64,000 nt of DNA, from NCBI RefSeq assembly GCF_030818415.1, contig NZ_JAUTAE010000001.1:436501-500500 (forward strand). The letters run 5' to 3'. The position numbers and the translations under genes were made by a program. The notes beneath the pieces were generated by a model that ran no database searches, had not been told where the DNA came from, and was given only the letters and a program-made list of their open reading frames with translations. The first letter of the stretch is position 1. Each line of letters opens with the position of its first letter. Of the stretch, positions 45,763-56,583 are shown in pieces. This stretch comes from Sphingomonas sp. SORGH_AS_0950. Lineage in GTDB: Bacteria; Pseudomonadota; Alphaproteobacteria; Sphingomonadales; Sphingomonadaceae.

Positions 45763-46358
45763 TGTCTACGTTCGAGATGGCGGCGGTGGCGATCAGTTTC
45801 CTGGCGATCTGGCTGACCGCGCGGCGGAGCCTGTTCTGCTGGCCGCTCAACCTCCTTGCCTGCGCGCTGTATTTCAAGCTGTTCCTCGACGTGCGGCTCT
45901 ATGCCGACATGGCGTTGCAGGCGGTGTTCGGCTTGGGCATCCTCTATGGCTGGATCGTCTGGAGCCGCGAGCGCCGCGATACGGGCGCGGTCGTGGTGAT
46001 GCCGCTGTCGCGGCTCAGGGCGCTGGCTGGGCTGGCGCTGGGCGCGTTCGGTGCGGTGGCGATCGGCTGGTTCACCAGCCGTCATACCGATGCGGCGCTG
46101 CCCTGGATGGACGCGACGCTCAGCGCGTTCAGCCTGGTCGCCCAATATTGGACGGCACGGCGTCACCGGGAGAATTGGCTGCTCTGGATCGTGGTCGATA
46201 TCGCCTATGTGGGGATGTTTCTCTACAAGGGATTGCTGCCCACTGCGGGCCTTTACGCCGTGATGATCGGGCTGGCGGTGATCGGCTACCGGGATTGGCG
46301 ACGACCCCTGGCGGCATCGGAAGGGGAGTGTCCCACCCTGCCGCCGACCGCCTGGTGA
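45762..46358 (+). CDS. pnuT: PnuC/PnuT-family vitamin transporter
   Basis: A 198-residue inner-membrane protein with about seven helices. It shows the PnuC-family segments FCWPLNLLACALYFKLF, RLYADMALQAVFGLGILYGW and WLLWIVVDIAYVGMFLYKGL. PnuC carries nicotinamide riboside, and PnuT carries thiamin. The riboswitch and neighbours favour thiamin (PnuT). Its ATG overlaps the kinase stop (TGATG). It has no energy-coupling subunit, as expected for a facilitator whose substrate is trapped by phosphorylation. Confidence 0.88.
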   Translation: MSTFEMAAVAISFLAIWLTARRSLFCWPLNLLACALYFKLFLDVRLYADMALQAVFGLGILYGWIVWSRERRDTGAVVVMPLSRLRALAGLALGAFGAVAIGWFTSRHTDAALPWMDATLSAFSLVAQYWTARRHRENWLLWIVVDIAYVGMFLYKGLLPTAGLYAVMIGLAVIGYRDWRRPLAASEGECPTLPPTAW

Positions 46359-46566
46359 AGAAAAAAAGCGCAGCAGTCAGATTTCGATTGAGCGGGGCCG
46401 ATATTTGAGCGTTAGGTTCTCCTATGCGGCATGGAAGTGGATGTGGTCGATGGTTCAACGCTGGCGGTGCCATGCGGGGGACGCCTATGGTCCCTTCGGC
46501 GCTCCGGTCGCACCCGCGATCCGACACCAGCCGCCCCACCGTTAATACCGCCGAACCGACCGCCGC

Positions 46567-49500
46567 ATGACGGGGCCCAAGGTCGCACCGCCCTGGAGCG
46601 AGGAAGCCCGTGTCGCGGCGCTTCACCGCTATGCGATATTGGATACGGCGCGTGAGGTGGAGTTTGACGATATCGTCCGGCTCGCCGCCGATATCTTCGA
46701 TGCGCCGATCGCGGTCGTCAATCTGATCGCGGCGGATCGCCAGTGGTTCAAGGCGGAGGTCGGCATCGGCGCCGACGAACTCCCGCTCGAAGTGTCGCTT
46801 TGTGCCCATGCGATCCTGCAACCGGGCATCTTCGTCGTACCGGATACCACGACGGACGAACGGTTCGCCTGCAACCCGCTGGTGGTGGGAAGGCCGGGCC
46901 TGCGTTTCTATGCCGGGGCCCTGCTGGAAACCCCGGACGGGCTGCCGATCGGCACGGTGTGCGTGCTCGATACCAAGCCCAGGCCAGAGGGCATCACCGA
47001 GCGTCAGCGCCTCACGCTCGAGGTGCTGGCGCGGCAAGTCATGACCCAGCTGGAGCTGCGCCACGAGATCACGCTTCGCGATGAGCGGGCGGAGCGGCTG
47101 GAGGCCGAGATCCTCAGGCGGCGCGCGGCCGACCATGCACACCGCGAGAGCGAGCGGCGCCTGAACGCGGTGCTCGACAATACGCGCATGGCGGTGTTCC
47201 TGATGGATGACCATCAACACTGCGTCTATGCCAATGCGGCGGCCGAAGGTCTGACCGGCTATGCACTCGCCGAGATGCAGGGGCGGCCGCTCCACGACGT
47301 CGTCCATCACACCCATCCCGACGGATCGCATTATCCGCTGGAGGAGTGTCCGATCGACCGGGCCTTCCCGGAACGCGCGCAGATGAGCGGCGAGGAAGTG
47401 TTCGTCCGCCCGGACGGCAGCTTCTATCCGGTGGCCTTCACCGCCAGCCCGCTGCTCGGCGATGACGGCCAGCCCATCGGCACGGTGATCGAGGCACGCG
47501 ACATCACCGCCGAGCGCGCCAGGGATGCGGCGCTGCGCGAGTCGGAGGAGCGGTTCCGCAACATGGCGGATCATGCCCCGGTGATGATGTGGGTGACCGA
47601 CCTGGACGGACGCTGCACCTATCTGAACCGCGCATGGTACGCCTTTACCGGCCAGGACGACCGGGGCGCGGAGGATTTCGGCTGGCTGGAGGCGGTTCAT
47701 CCCGACGATCGCGACTGGTCCACCAATGTGTTCCTGGCCGCCAATGCCAGGCAGGAAGCCTTCCGGCTCGAATACCGCCTGCGTCATCGTGACGGGACCT
47801 ATCGCTGGGCGATCGACGCCGCATCGCCGCGCTTCGGCACCGATGGCCTGTTCCTGGGCTATATCGGCTCGGTCATCGACATCCATGAGCGTCGCGAGGC
47901 CGAAAATGCGCTGCGTATCAGCGAGGAACGCTACCGGACGCTGTTCGAGGCGATCGATGCGGGCTTCTGCATCGTCGAGGTCGATTTCGACGGCGATCGC
48001 GCGCTGGACTATCGCTTTGTCGAGGCCAACCCGGCGTTTGAGCGACAGACGGGGCTCATCGACGCGGTCGGTCGCACCGCTCGCGAGTTGGTGCCGGGCC
48101 TCGAACAAATCTGGTTCGACCGCTATGGTCATGTCGCGCGGACCGGTGAGGCGATCCGTTTCGAGAACGGCTCCGACGTGATGGGCCGGTGGTTCGACGT
48201 CTATGCCCTGCGGGTCGGGACGCCCGAGGCGCGCCGCGTCGCCATCCTGTTCAACGACATCAGCGCCCGTCGCCGCGCCGAACTACAGCTGCGCGAAATG
48301 AACGACACGCTGGAGCGCCGGGTGGAGGAGGCGGTCGCGGAGCGCAAGCTCTGGGCCGATGTCATCGAGAATACCGACGCACTGATCGCCGTGGTGTCGC
48401 CGGACTTCCGCTTCCTGGCGTTGAACTCGGCCTATGTGGTCGAGTTTGAGCGCATCTATGGGGTACGCCCGCATGTGGGCGACGCGCTCCCCGAGCTGAT
48501 GGAGCGCGTTCCGGCGCATCGCGAGGCGGTGCTCGGCATCTGGCAGCGCGCGCTGGACGGCGAGGAGTTCATGGTCGTCGAGGCGTTCGGCGATCCCGAC
48601 CGGATGCGCCCATATTATGAATTGCGCTTCAACGCCTTGCACGACCGCGACGGTGCCTTCGTCGGTGCGTTCCAATATGCGGTGGATGTGTCCGCCCGGC
48701 TGCGCGACCAGGCGCGTCTGGCCCAGGCCGAGGAACAGCTGCGTCAGGCGCAGAAGATGGAGGCGGTCGGCCAGCTGACCGGCGGCATCGCGCACGACTT
48801 CAACAACCTGCTGGCCGGGATCAGCGGCAGCCTGGAGGTGATCGAGCGCCGGCTTTCGGCGGGACGGACCGACGGGATCGACCGGTTCATCAACGGCGCC
48901 CAGACCTCGGCACAGCGGGCGGCGGCGCTGACCCAGCGGCTCCTGGCCTTTTCGCGCCGTCAGACGCTCGACCCCAAGCCGATCGACGTCAACCGGCTGG
49001 TCTTCGGCATGGAGGATTTGATCCGCCGCACGGTCGGCCCGTCGATCAAGGTCGAAGTGGTCGGCGCCGGCGGGCTATGGGTCGCGAAGGTCGATGCCGC
49101 GCAGCTCGAAAGCGCGCTGCTCAATCTGGCGATCAACGCGCGGGATGCGATGCCCGGCGGCGGGCGGCTGACGATCGAGACGGCCAACAAGTGGCTGGAT
49201 GATCGCGGCGCGCGCGAACGCGACCTGGCGCCGGGGCAATATCTGTCGGTCTGCGTCACCGACAGCGGCACCGGCATCCCCAAGGATATTGTCGACCGCA
49301 TCTTCGATCCGTTCTTCACCACCAAGCCGATCGGGCAGGGGACGGGTCTGGGCCTGTCAATGATCCATGGCTTCGTGCGGCAGTCGGGTGGGCAGGTCCG
49401 GGTCTATACCGAGGAAGGACATGGAACGACCATGTGCCTCTACCTCCCGCGCTTCATGGGCGAGGTCGGTCAGGAGGACGGGCCCGACGAAGCGATCCCG

Positions 49501-49881
49501 GACGATGGTGCCGGGCGGACGGTGCTGGTGATCGATGACGAGGAGACGGTCAGGATGCTGATCGTCGAGGTTCTGCAGGATGCGGGCTATACCGCGATTG
49601 AGGCGGACGACGGGCCGTCCGGCTTGCGGATCCTCCAGTCGGATATCGACATCGATCTGCTGATTACCGATGTCGGCCTGCCTGGCGGGATGAACGGCCG
49701 CCAGGTGGCCGATGCGGCCCGCGAAGGGCGCCCGGACCTCAAGATCCTGTTCGTGACGGGCTTTGCCGAAAATGCCGCAGTTGGGAACGGCCATCTGGCG
49801 CCCGGCATGGAGGTGGTCACCAAGCCGTTCGTGATGACCGAACTGGGCAACAAGATCGCGGAGATGCTCGAACCGCGATAG
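46567..49881 (+). CDS. hybrid sensor histidine kinase with GAF and PAS domains
   Basis: A 1104-residue soluble signalling protein with no signal peptide or membrane helix. Domains: GAF (~20-165; [20 protein letters not shown], with CVLDTKPR), four PAS domains (~200-315, 325-450, 455-580, 605-715), HisKA with the phospho-histidine H743 in [11 protein letters not shown], HATPase (~845-960; [31 protein letters not shown]), and a C-terminal receiver domain with D1035 in [11 protein letters not shown]. The receiver lies in cis, so a phosphorelay is likely. Its stimulus is unknown; the GAF and PAS domains suggest a small ligand, light or redox cue. The upstream 46359-46566 interval holds no gene I can support. 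Confidence 0.93.
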   Translation: MTGPKVAPPWSEEARVAALHRYAILDTAREVEFDDIVRLAADIFDAPIAVVNLIAADRQWFKAEVGIGADELPLEVSLCAHAILQPGIFVVPDTTTDERFACNPLVVGRPGLRFYAGALLETPDGLPIGTVCVLDTKPRPEGITERQRLTLEVLARQVMTQLELRHEITLRDERAERLEAEILRRRAADHAHRESERRLNAVLDNTRMAVFLMDDHQHCVYANAAAEGLTGYALAEMQGRPLHDVVHHTHPDGSHYPLEECPIDRAFPERAQMSGEEVFVRPDGSFYPVAFTASPLLGDDGQPIGTVIEARDITAERARDAALRESEERFRNMADHAPVMMWVTDLDGRCTYLNRAWYAFTGQDDRGAEDFGWLEAVHPDDRDWSTNVFLAANARQEAFRLEYRLRHRDGTYRWAIDAASPRFGTDGLFLGYIGSVIDIHERREAENALRISEERYRTLFEAIDAGFCIVEVDFDGDRALDYRFVEANPAFERQTGLIDAVGRTARELVPGLEQIWFDRYGHVARTGEAIRFENGSDVMGRWFDVYALRVGTPEARRVAILFNDISARRRAELQLREMNDTLERRVEEAVAERKLWADVIENTDALIAVVSPDFRFLALNSAYVVEFERIYGVRPHVGDALPELMERVPAHREAVLGIWQRALDGEEFMVVEAFGDPDRMRPYYELRFNALHDRDGAFVGAFQYAVDVSARLRDQARLAQAEEQLRQAQKMEAVGQLTGGIAHDFNNLLAGISGSLEVIERRLSAGRTDGIDRFINGAQTSAQRAAALTQRLLAFSRRQTLDPKPIDVNRLVFGMEDLIRRTVGPSIKVEVVGAGGLWVAKVDAAQLESALLNLAINARDAMPGGGRLTIETANKWLDDRGARERDLAPGQYLSVCVTDSGTGIPKDIVDRIFDPFFTTKPIGQGTGLGLSMIHGFVRQSGGQVRVYTEEGHGTTMCLYLPRFMGEVGQEDGPDEAIPDDGAGRTVLVIDDEETVRMLIVEVLQDAGYTAIEADDGPSGLRILQSDIDIDLLITDVGLPGGMNGRQVADAAREGRPDLKILFVTGFAENAAVGNGHLAPGMEVVTKPFVMTELGNKIAEMLEPR

Positions 49882-50265
49882 GCGGGTGCGCCGTGATCGG
49901 GACAGGCCGCGACCGATATGCACGTCCTGTGCAACGCTCTGACGAACAATGGATAATCCCATTGATGATCTCGCGCGGGAAGGCTTTGTCGTCGGGTCGA
50001 TGGCGGTTCGGCATGTCGATCAGACGCCTGTCCCGATGCCGTGACATGTTCGGAAACATTGCATGTATCGTTAATCAGATATTTCTATGGTGCTTCCCGT
50101 CGAGTGCCATGATTTCAACCTGTTGCATTCCGTAACTACAGGTCCATCATTTTTAACGAGCCGGTAACTTTGCGTGCCGTAAGCGCTCCCGCACCGCAGT
50201 GCCAGATCATGGCGAGTATCAAACTGGCGACAAAAGTCGCCGCTGCGTGAACAGGGAAGGGCTTG
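49882..50265 (+). other. 384-nt intergenic leader before the 50-kb receptor
   Basis: No gene is supported here. Bases 50060-50170 are noticeably more AT-rich than their surroundings and may carry the promoter of the next receptor. I found no riboswitch consensus, iron-type box or convincing hairpin. Confidence 0.4.
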
Positions 50266-53200
50266 GTGACTTTGATGAATTCCGCATTGTGTACCCTGCG
50301 GTTTGGGATTTCGACGGTGGCTCTGCTGACCGCGATCGCTGCTCCGGCTTATGCGCAGGAAGCGGTGGCGCCACAGGCGACCGATACCGCCGAGCAGGCC
50401 GAAGCGCCGCAGACCCCGGTCGCACAGGATGCGAACATCCAGCAGCGCCCCGCCGCGCCCGTGGCAAAGCGCGAGGCACCGCAGAGCGGCACGGTCGTCG
50501 TCACCGGCACGCTGTTCCGCGATTCCAACGCCAGTTCGATCTCGCCGGTCACCGTCCTGACCTCCGCGACGCTCCAGCGCGCGAACATCACCACCGCCCA
50601 GGACGCGATCCGCTCGGTCTCGGCCGACAGCGCGGGCTCGATCTCGACCGGCTTCCGCAACGGCTTCTCGGCGGGCGGTGCGGCCGTGTCGCTGCGCGGT
50701 CTGGGCGTCTCGTCGACCGTGGTGCTGATCGACGGCCTCCGCTCGGCGAACTTCCCGCTCAACGACGACGGCCATAACGCCTATGTCGACCTGAACTCGA
50801 TCCCGTTCAGCACCATCGACCGCATCGAAGTGCTGAAGGACGGCGCATCCTCGACCTATGGCGCGGACGCGATCGGCGGCGTGGTCAACCTGATCAGCAA
50901 GAAGAATGTCCAGGGCATTCAGGGTTCGGTCCAGGGCGGCACTACCGAAAAGGCCGATGGCTCGCACTATCGCGCCACGCTGACCGCCGGTTTCGGCGAC
51001 TATCGCGAACAGGGTTTCAACTTCTATGTGAACGGCGAATATACCTATGACGGGTATATCACCAACCACTCGCGCGGCTACCCGTTCAACACGCTCGATC
51101 TGACCCCCAGCGGCCTGCTCGACCGTAACCGCAACGATGACTCGCTGGTCCAGCCCAACCCGCAGGCGGTCGTGACCCGCGTTCGGCAGACCGATCTCAA
51201 CAATCCGCTCGCCGGTCAGGTCGGTGCACCGCTGACCAACCAGTATCAGCTGCTGATCAATCCCAGCGCCTGCCCCTTCGGCAGCTTCACGGTCTCGTCC
51301 GGTTCGGCGCAGGGCACCGGTTGCAAGCACAACCTGCCCGACGAATATTCGATCATCCAGCCGCGCCAGGAGCGTTACTCGACCACGGCCCGCCTGAACG
51401 TCCGCCTGGCCGAAGGTTGGGAAGCATTCGCCAGCGGCAGCTATTCGCATTCCGAAGTCGATATTCGCGGCACCCCGTCGGGCATCCGCCAGACCCAGCC
51501 CTTCGGCGGTTCGGCGGCGCTGGCCTCCAGCAGCCCCGGCATCGTCCTGCCGATGTATGTCTGCTCGGCGGGCGTGAACTGCGCCACGGCGGCCGATCGC
51601 CGTCTGAACCCGAACAACCCCTATGCGGTTGCCGGTGCCGATCCCACGCAGAGCGCGGCGCGCATCTATTATCTGTTCGGCGACATCCCCGCTAACAGCC
51701 ATCGCTATGTCGACGTGTTCCGCGCGACCGGCGGTATCTCGGGCGATCTGGGCGGCGGGTTCAAGTTCCGTCTGAACGGCGTCTATGCGCGTGACAATTT
51801 CAGCGTGACGCAGCGCGGCTTCATCAACATCCAGGGCCTGCTGAACGCGATCAACACGGGGTCGTACAACTTCGTCAATCCGGAGCAGAACACGGCGGCG
51901 GTGCGCAACCAAATCTCGCCCGACCGTGCCACGCCGTCCTATTCGACGGTGGCGACGATCGGCGGTTCGCTGCTCAAGTCGCTGATGGAACTGCCGGGCG
52001 GCGAACTCAATGTCGGCGCGGGTTTCCAGATCCGTCGCGAGACGCTGATGAACCGCAACCAGAATGCGGACCTCAGCTATTATTCGCTGAACACCTCGTC
52101 GGCACAGGGCCGTCAGACCGTGACCGCCGGGTTCTTCGAGATCGATGCGCCGTTCCTGCGGAACTTCGACCTGAACGTCTCGGGCCGTTACGACCATTAT
52201 TCGCAGGGCTATAGCCACTTCTCGCCGAAGGTGGGCGCGAAGTTCACCCCGGTTGAGCAGTTCTCGCTGCGCGCGACCTATTCGCAGGGCTTCCGCGCAC
52301 CGACCTTCGCGGAAAACAACCCGGCCAGCAGCTATTCGGGCTTCTCGTCCTTTACGCCGCCCGCCAGCTTCATCGCCGCGCATCCGGGCAACAGCGCCTA
52401 TACGAGCACCTACAGCATCGGCAGCGGCTCGACCGGCAATGCCAATATCCTGCCCGAAGTGTCGCGCAGCTTCACCGTCGGCACGATCTTCAAGCCGGTG
52501 AACTGGTTCAACCTGACGGTCGACTATTACAACATCAAGAAGTCGAACCTGATCGTCAGCGGCCCGCTGCGCGCCCAGGCGATCGCGGCCTATTACGGAC
52601 AGACCAACGCGACCGCCGGTTGCGCCGCGCTGGCGGCGGTGGGTCCGGGCTATCAGTGCAACGTCATCGATGCGCCGGATCCCAACAATCCGAACGCGCT
52701 GCCCCGTCTGCTGGTGTTCAACGTGCCTTACGTCAACGCCAACTATCAGATCAGCTCGGGCATCGACGTGCAGGCCAATGCCGCTTTCGAGCTGGCCAAT
52801 GGCGCGCGCCTGATCAGCCGCCTCGACGTCACCCGCGTGCTTCGCCTCGATCTGGTGACCCCGGCGGGCGTGGTGCAGAAATATGCCGGTACGCTTGGGC
52901 CTTACCAGCTCTCGTCGGGTGGCGGTACGCCGAGCATCCGTGGCAACTGGCAGAACTCGCTGGAGGTGAACAACTTCTCGATCACCGCGACGACCTATTA
53001 TGTGGGTCGCATCAAGCAGGTCGCGGCCGATCAGATTTCCCCGGATCCCGTCACGAACGTCATCGACCTGTCGTGCGCCAGCGCGATGAGCAGCCAGTGC
53101 TATATCCGCCCGTTCATCTACACCGACCTGAACCTGGGCGTGCGGGTGAACGATCAGTTCCGCTTCTTCTTCAACATCCAGAACCTGACCAACGCCCGCG

Positions 53201-53310
53201 CTCCGCTGGCGGCGGCCGCCTATACCAGCAATCCGAACTATCTGAGCAGCTGGCATTATGCGGGCTTGGTCGGCCGCAACTTCAGCGCTGGCGCGAACTT
53301 CAACTTCTAA
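50266..53310 (+). CDS. TonB-dependent receptor, large
   Basis: A receptor of about 1014 residues. Signal peptide (LRFGISTVALLTAIAAPAYA), a Gln/Pro/Ala-rich linker (~30-75), TonB-box-like TVVVTGTLFRDSN, plug with VSLRGLGVSSTVVLIDGLRS and KDGASSTYGADAIGGVVNLI, then a barrel ending GRNFSAGANFNF. The linker and plug resemble receptors for larger organic molecules. GTG at 50266 is 5 nt after AGGGAAGG; an in-frame TTG at 50263 and ATG at 50275 are alternatives. It is monocistronic with a strong terminator, suggesting high expression. No metabolic genes nearby reveal its ligand. Confidence 0.92.
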   Translation: MTLMNSALCTLRFGISTVALLTAIAAPAYAQEAVAPQATDTAEQAEAPQTPVAQDANIQQRPAAPVAKREAPQSGTVVVTGTLFRDSNASSISPVTVLTSATLQRANITTAQDAIRSVSADSAGSISTGFRNGFSAGGAAVSLRGLGVSSTVVLIDGLRSANFPLNDDGHNAYVDLNSIPFSTIDRIEVLKDGASSTYGADAIGGVVNLISKKNVQGIQGSVQGGTTEKADGSHYRATLTAGFGDYREQGFNFYVNGEYTYDGYITNHSRGYPFNTLDLTPSGLLDRNRNDDSLVQPNPQAVVTRVRQTDLNNPLAGQVGAPLTNQYQLLINPSACPFGSFTVSSGSAQGTGCKHNLPDEYSIIQPRQERYSTTARLNVRLAEGWEAFASGSYSHSEVDIRGTPSGIRQTQPFGGSAALASSSPGIVLPMYVCSAGVNCATAADRRLNPNNPYAVAGADPTQSAARIYYLFGDIPANSHRYVDVFRATGGISGDLGGGFKFRLNGVYARDNFSVTQRGFINIQGLLNAINTGSYNFVNPEQNTAAVRNQISPDRATPSYSTVATIGGSLLKSLMELPGGELNVGAGFQIRRETLMNRNQNADLSYYSLNTSSAQGRQTVTAGFFEIDAPFLRNFDLNVSGRYDHYSQGYSHFSPKVGAKFTPVEQFSLRATYSQGFRAPTFAENNPASSYSGFSSFTPPASFIAAHPGNSAYTSTYSIGSGSTGNANILPEVSRSFTVGTIFKPVNWFNLTVDYYNIKKSNLIVSGPLRAQAIAAYYGQTNATAGCAALAAVGPGYQCNVIDAPDPNNPNALPRLLVFNVPYVNANYQISSGIDVQANAAFELANGARLISRLDVTRVLRLDLVTPAGVVQKYAGTLGPYQLSSGGGTPSIRGNWQNSLEVNNFSITATTYYVGRIKQVAADQISPDPVTNVIDLSCASAMSSQCYIRPFIYTDLNLGVRVNDQFRFFFNIQNLTNARAPLAAAAYTSNPNYLSSWHYAGLVGRNFSAGANFNF

Positions 53311-53329
53311 GCCAGTACGCCTGACCCTT

Positions 53330-53373
53330 GCGCACCGGACGGACTTTATGTCCGCCCGGTGCGCTTTTGTTTT
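53330..53373 (+). terminator. strong rho-independent terminator
   Basis: A 15-bp stem (GCGCACCGGACGGAC with GTCCGCCCGGTGCGC, one mismatch) and 5-nt loop, followed by TTTTGTTTT. It lies 19 nt past the receptor stop and is the clearest intrinsic terminator in the window. Confidence 0.93.
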
Positions 53374-53475
53374 CGAGCCGGTTCGTCGGCGACGAAACCG
53401 GGCCCGAACGTCCACGTAAGAATGCGTGGACCAAAGTCGATCAGCGGGAGTTTGCGTTTTCCGAAGGGAAAACAG

Positions 53476-55371
53476 ATGAACGATCGATCGGGGCAGCAGG
53501 CGTCGGCCGCCAGCGTGACCGCCGCCAAGGTGCCCAGCCGCGACGGATTGCTCGGCCTGGCGGTGGCCGTCGTCGTGGTGGCGGGGCTGTTCCTCGCCAA
53601 GGACGTGCTGATCCCGATCACGCTGGCCGTGCTTCTGTCGTTCGTCCTGTCGCCGATCGTCCTGCTGCTGCGGCGGTTGCGGATACCAAAGGGCCTTGCC
53701 GTGTTCGTCGCGGTGCTGAGCGCGCTTGGCGTGCTCGGCGGTATCGGGACCCTGGTCGGCGTCCAGGCGGCTTCGCTGTCGGACGAGGCACCCCGCTATG
53801 TCACCAGCATCCAGTCCAAGATGGAGAATGCGACGGGTTTCCTGACCAGGTCCCTGCCGTTCCTGGGCGCCAACAGTTCGGCCCCGGCGGTGGGCGCCGA
53901 TCCCAAGCTCGTACGCGGCACCCGAACTCACCCGCTGAACGTCCGCGTCGTCGAGCAGAAGGCACCGGTCCTGCAACAGGTCGGCGGCTATCTGGAGCCG
54001 GTCCTCGCCCCGTTCGAGACGTTCGTGATCGTGCTCGTCGTGGCGATCTTCATCCTGATGCAGAAGGAGGATCTGCGCGACCGGCTGATCCGGCTGTTCG
54101 GATCGTCCGACCTGCATCGCACGACCGCCGCGATGGACGATGCCGGGCGACGCCTGAGCCGCTATTTCCTGTCGCAACTGGCGGTGAATGCCAGTTTCGG
54201 CCTGACGGTCGGGATCGGCCTGTGGCTGATCGGCCTGCCGGTGCCCGCTTTATGGGGCATATTGGCGGGCGTGCTTCGCTTCGTTCCCTATATCGGTGCG
54301 CTGCTGGGGGCCGCCCTGCCGTTGGTGGTCGCCGCGGGGATCGATCCCGGCTGGTCGACCATGCTGATGGTCGCTGGGCTGTTCATCGTCCTCGAGCCCC
54401 TGATCGGCTATGTGATCGAGCCGCTTCTCTATGGCCATTCGACCGGGCTTTCGCCGCTGTCGGTGGTGCTGGCGGCGGTCTTCTGGACCTGGATATGGGG
54501 GCCGGTCGGGCTGGTCCTGTCGATGCCGCTGACCTTGTTGCTCGTCGTCCTCGGGCGGCATATCCCCAGCCTGGAATTCCTCGACGTGCTGCTCGGCGAT
54601 CGCCCCGCGCTGACCCCGGTCGAGAGCTTCTATCAGAGGATGCTGGCCGAAGACCCCGATGAGGCCCTGGAACAGGCCGAAAGCCAGCTCGCCGACCGGT
54701 CGCTGACCGCTTATTATGACGAAGTGGCGCTGGCCGCGCTGAAGCTGGCGGCGGCGGATGTGGAACGCGGTGCGATCACCCGCGACCGCGCGACGCGCGT
54801 CGTGGACTCGATGCTCGTCCTCGTCGGCGAGCTGGACCATCAGGACGATACCGCAAGCCCGCTGGAACCGCGCGGCGGATTGTTGCGGCCGCTGCCCGAC
54901 GACCGTTCGGGCTTCGATGAAACGGCGCCCGCTTCGCTTCCTTCGGCGCCGTCCGGCTGGGAGCGGGGTGGCGTGTTGTGCATCGCGGGGCGCGGCGTGC
55001 TCGACGATGCGGTCACCGCGATGCTTCAGCAATTGCTGATGAAGCGGGGCTTCGGCGCGAACCGGGTGCCGCACGAGGCGGGGTCGCGTGCCAATATCGG
55101 CCGGCTCGATGCGTCGGGTGCCCGCATGGTGTGCATCTCCTATCTGGAGATCGGCGGCTCGCCATCGCACTTGCGTTATCTGGTTCGTCGTATCCGCTCA
55201 CGCGTCGGGCCTGTCCCGATCCTCGTCGGGCTGTGGCCGGAGGGAGAGGCGGCGCTGACCGACCGCGAGATCCAACGGACGCTGGGCGCGGACATCTATG
55301 TCGGCACGCTGGGCGCGATGGTCGAGGCCTGTCTCGACCATGCCGGGGCCGAGCGGGAGACGGCGGCATGA
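53476..55371 (+). CDS. AI-2E family transporter with a C-terminal extra domain
   Basis: A 631-residue inner-membrane protein. The AI-2E/PerM fold spans ~30-385: paired helices at the start (LGLAVAVVVVAGLFLAKDV), a coupling region, and the typical ILAGVLRFVPYIGALLGAAL and EPLIGYVIEPLLYG. The last ~240 residues are unusual: a charged segment (~390-480), then an alpha/beta domain (~505-625; VLCIAGRGVLDDAVTAMLQQ, MVCISYLEIG, PILVGLWPEG) resembling a B12-binding-like or Rossmann fold. The substrate is unknown; AI-2 export is not implied by the family name. ATG 53476 is after GAAGGGAA, and its stop overlaps the next start. Confidence 0.88.
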   Translation: MNDRSGQQASAASVTAAKVPSRDGLLGLAVAVVVVAGLFLAKDVLIPITLAVLLSFVLSPIVLLLRRLRIPKGLAVFVAVLSALGVLGGIGTLVGVQAASLSDEAPRYVTSIQSKMENATGFLTRSLPFLGANSSAPAVGADPKLVRGTRTHPLNVRVVEQKAPVLQQVGGYLEPVLAPFETFVIVLVVAIFILMQKEDLRDRLIRLFGSSDLHRTTAAMDDAGRRLSRYFLSQLAVNASFGLTVGIGLWLIGLPVPALWGILAGVLRFVPYIGALLGAALPLVVAAGIDPGWSTMLMVAGLFIVLEPLIGYVIEPLLYGHSTGLSPLSVVLAAVFWTWIWGPVGLVLSMPLTLLLVVLGRHIPSLEFLDVLLGDRPALTPVESFYQRMLAEDPDEALEQAESQLADRSLTAYYDEVALAALKLAAADVERGAITRDRATRVVDSMLVLVGELDHQDDTASPLEPRGGLLRPLPDDRSGFDETAPASLPSAPSGWERGGVLCIAGRGVLDDAVTAMLQQLLMKRGFGANRVPHEAGSRANIGRLDASGARMVCISYLEIGGSPSHLRYLVRRIRSRVGPVPILVGLWPEGEAALTDREIQRTLGADIYVGTLGAMVEACLDHAGAERETAA

Positions 55372-56486
55372 CCGGGGCGGACGATCGTGCAGGCGAGGGT
55401 GCCCGGACGCCGTTGCAGGTGCCGCCTCGGGGCTGGCTCGCCATTCTCCGGCGAACCTGGGCGGAGATGGGCACCGACAATATCGGGATCATCGCGGCCG
55501 GGATCGCCTTCTACGTCTTTGCCGCGATCGTGCCGACGCTGGGCGCGGTGGTCCTAAGCTATGGCCTGTTCGCCGACGCGGATACGGTTCGGCAGAATGT
55601 CGAGGGCCTGTTCGCCTCGCTGCCGCGCGATGCCGCCTCGATCATCACCGACCAGCTGCTGACGGTGGTCGAAAGCTCGAAGAACAAGCAGGGCCTGGGC
55701 CTGGTCGTCGCGCTGTTGCTGGCCTGGTACGGCGCGACCAAGGGGTCGTCGGCGATCGTCACCGGCCTGAACGTGGCCTATGATACCCAGGAGACGCGCG
55801 GCTTCGTGCGGCTGAACCTGTTGCAATTCGCGGTCGTGGCTGGGGGCGTCGCGTTGATCTTCGTCGCGATCGGCACGACGATGCTGCTCGCCTTTCTCAG
55901 CGGGCTGATCCCCGACGCGCCGACCCCGATCCTGCTGCTCATCCGGCTGGGGGGCTATGTGCTGCTCGCCCTGCTGGTCGTCACGGCGGCGGCGATCCTG
56001 TTCCGGTTCGGCCCCGATCATCGCCATCCGCACTGGATATGGCTGTCGCCGGGGTCGGTGGGCGCGACCCTGTTGTGGCTGGCGGGAACGGCGGGGTTCG
56101 GTTTCTATGTATCGAACTTCGGCAATTATGGCGCGACCTATGGCTCCTTGAGCGCGGTCATCGTCACGCTCACCTGGCTCTGGCTGACCGCCTATGTGTT
56201 CCTGATGGGGGCGGAATTGAACGCCGAACTGGAACGGCAGGTGGAAGGCGAGGGGGGCGAGGCGAAAACCGCAACCGATGGCCCGGTGACGCCGACAAAG
56301 CCCGATCCGGCGCAGGAACCGGCGGCCAGCACCCCGACCGCGACCCTGCTGGCCTGGGCGGGGAACGGGACCATGGCGACGATCGGTTTTGCCCTGCTAC
56401 GCCGGGGGCGGCCGGTCGGGATCGTCGCCCTTTCGCTTGCCGCGCATGCCGCATGGCGAAGCTGGTCGCCGCGCCGCCGGGGCTGA
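55368..56486 (+). CDS. YihY/BrkB family membrane protein
   Basis: A 372-residue inner-membrane protein with the YihY core: AAGIAFYVFAAIVPTLGAVVL, LAWYGATKGSSAIVTGLNVAY, and six predicted helices up to TWLWLTAYVFLMGAELNAE, then a charged, Pro-rich C-terminal tail with a last hydrophobic stretch. Once called ribonuclease BN, the family is now thought to be a transporter or envelope protein. It overlaps the AI-2E gene by 4 nt (ATGA), so both are made together. Confidence 0.9.
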   Translation: MTGADDRAGEGARTPLQVPPRGWLAILRRTWAEMGTDNIGIIAAGIAFYVFAAIVPTLGAVVLSYGLFADADTVRQNVEGLFASLPRDAASIITDQLLTVVESSKNKQGLGLVVALLLAWYGATKGSSAIVTGLNVAYDTQETRGFVRLNLLQFAVVAGGVALIFVAIGTTMLLAFLSGLIPDAPTPILLLIRLGGYVLLALLVVTAAAILFRFGPDHRHPHWIWLSPGSVGATLLWLAGTAGFGFYVSNFGNYGATYGSLSAVIVTLTWLWLTAYVFLMGAELNAELERQVEGEGGEAKTATDGPVTPTKPDPAQEPAASTPTATLLAWAGNGTMATIGFALLRRGRPVGIVALSLAAHAAWRSWSPRRRG

Positions 56487-56583
56487 TCTTCCCACCGGGC
56501 GAGCACAGGCTATCCGTACGCCGGGATGTGGCTTAAACGACGGCTGCAGACCCCGCCGCCTTGCCTCGTTCGAAGGATGTTTC

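Noticed and set aside
50071..54177. A 1368-codon open frame on the minus strand across the large receptor and AI-2E genes
   Set aside because: It is antisense to two well-supported genes with recognisable domains; its translation is Arg/Asp/Ala-rich without any known domain. It follows from high-GC codon bias of the real strand.
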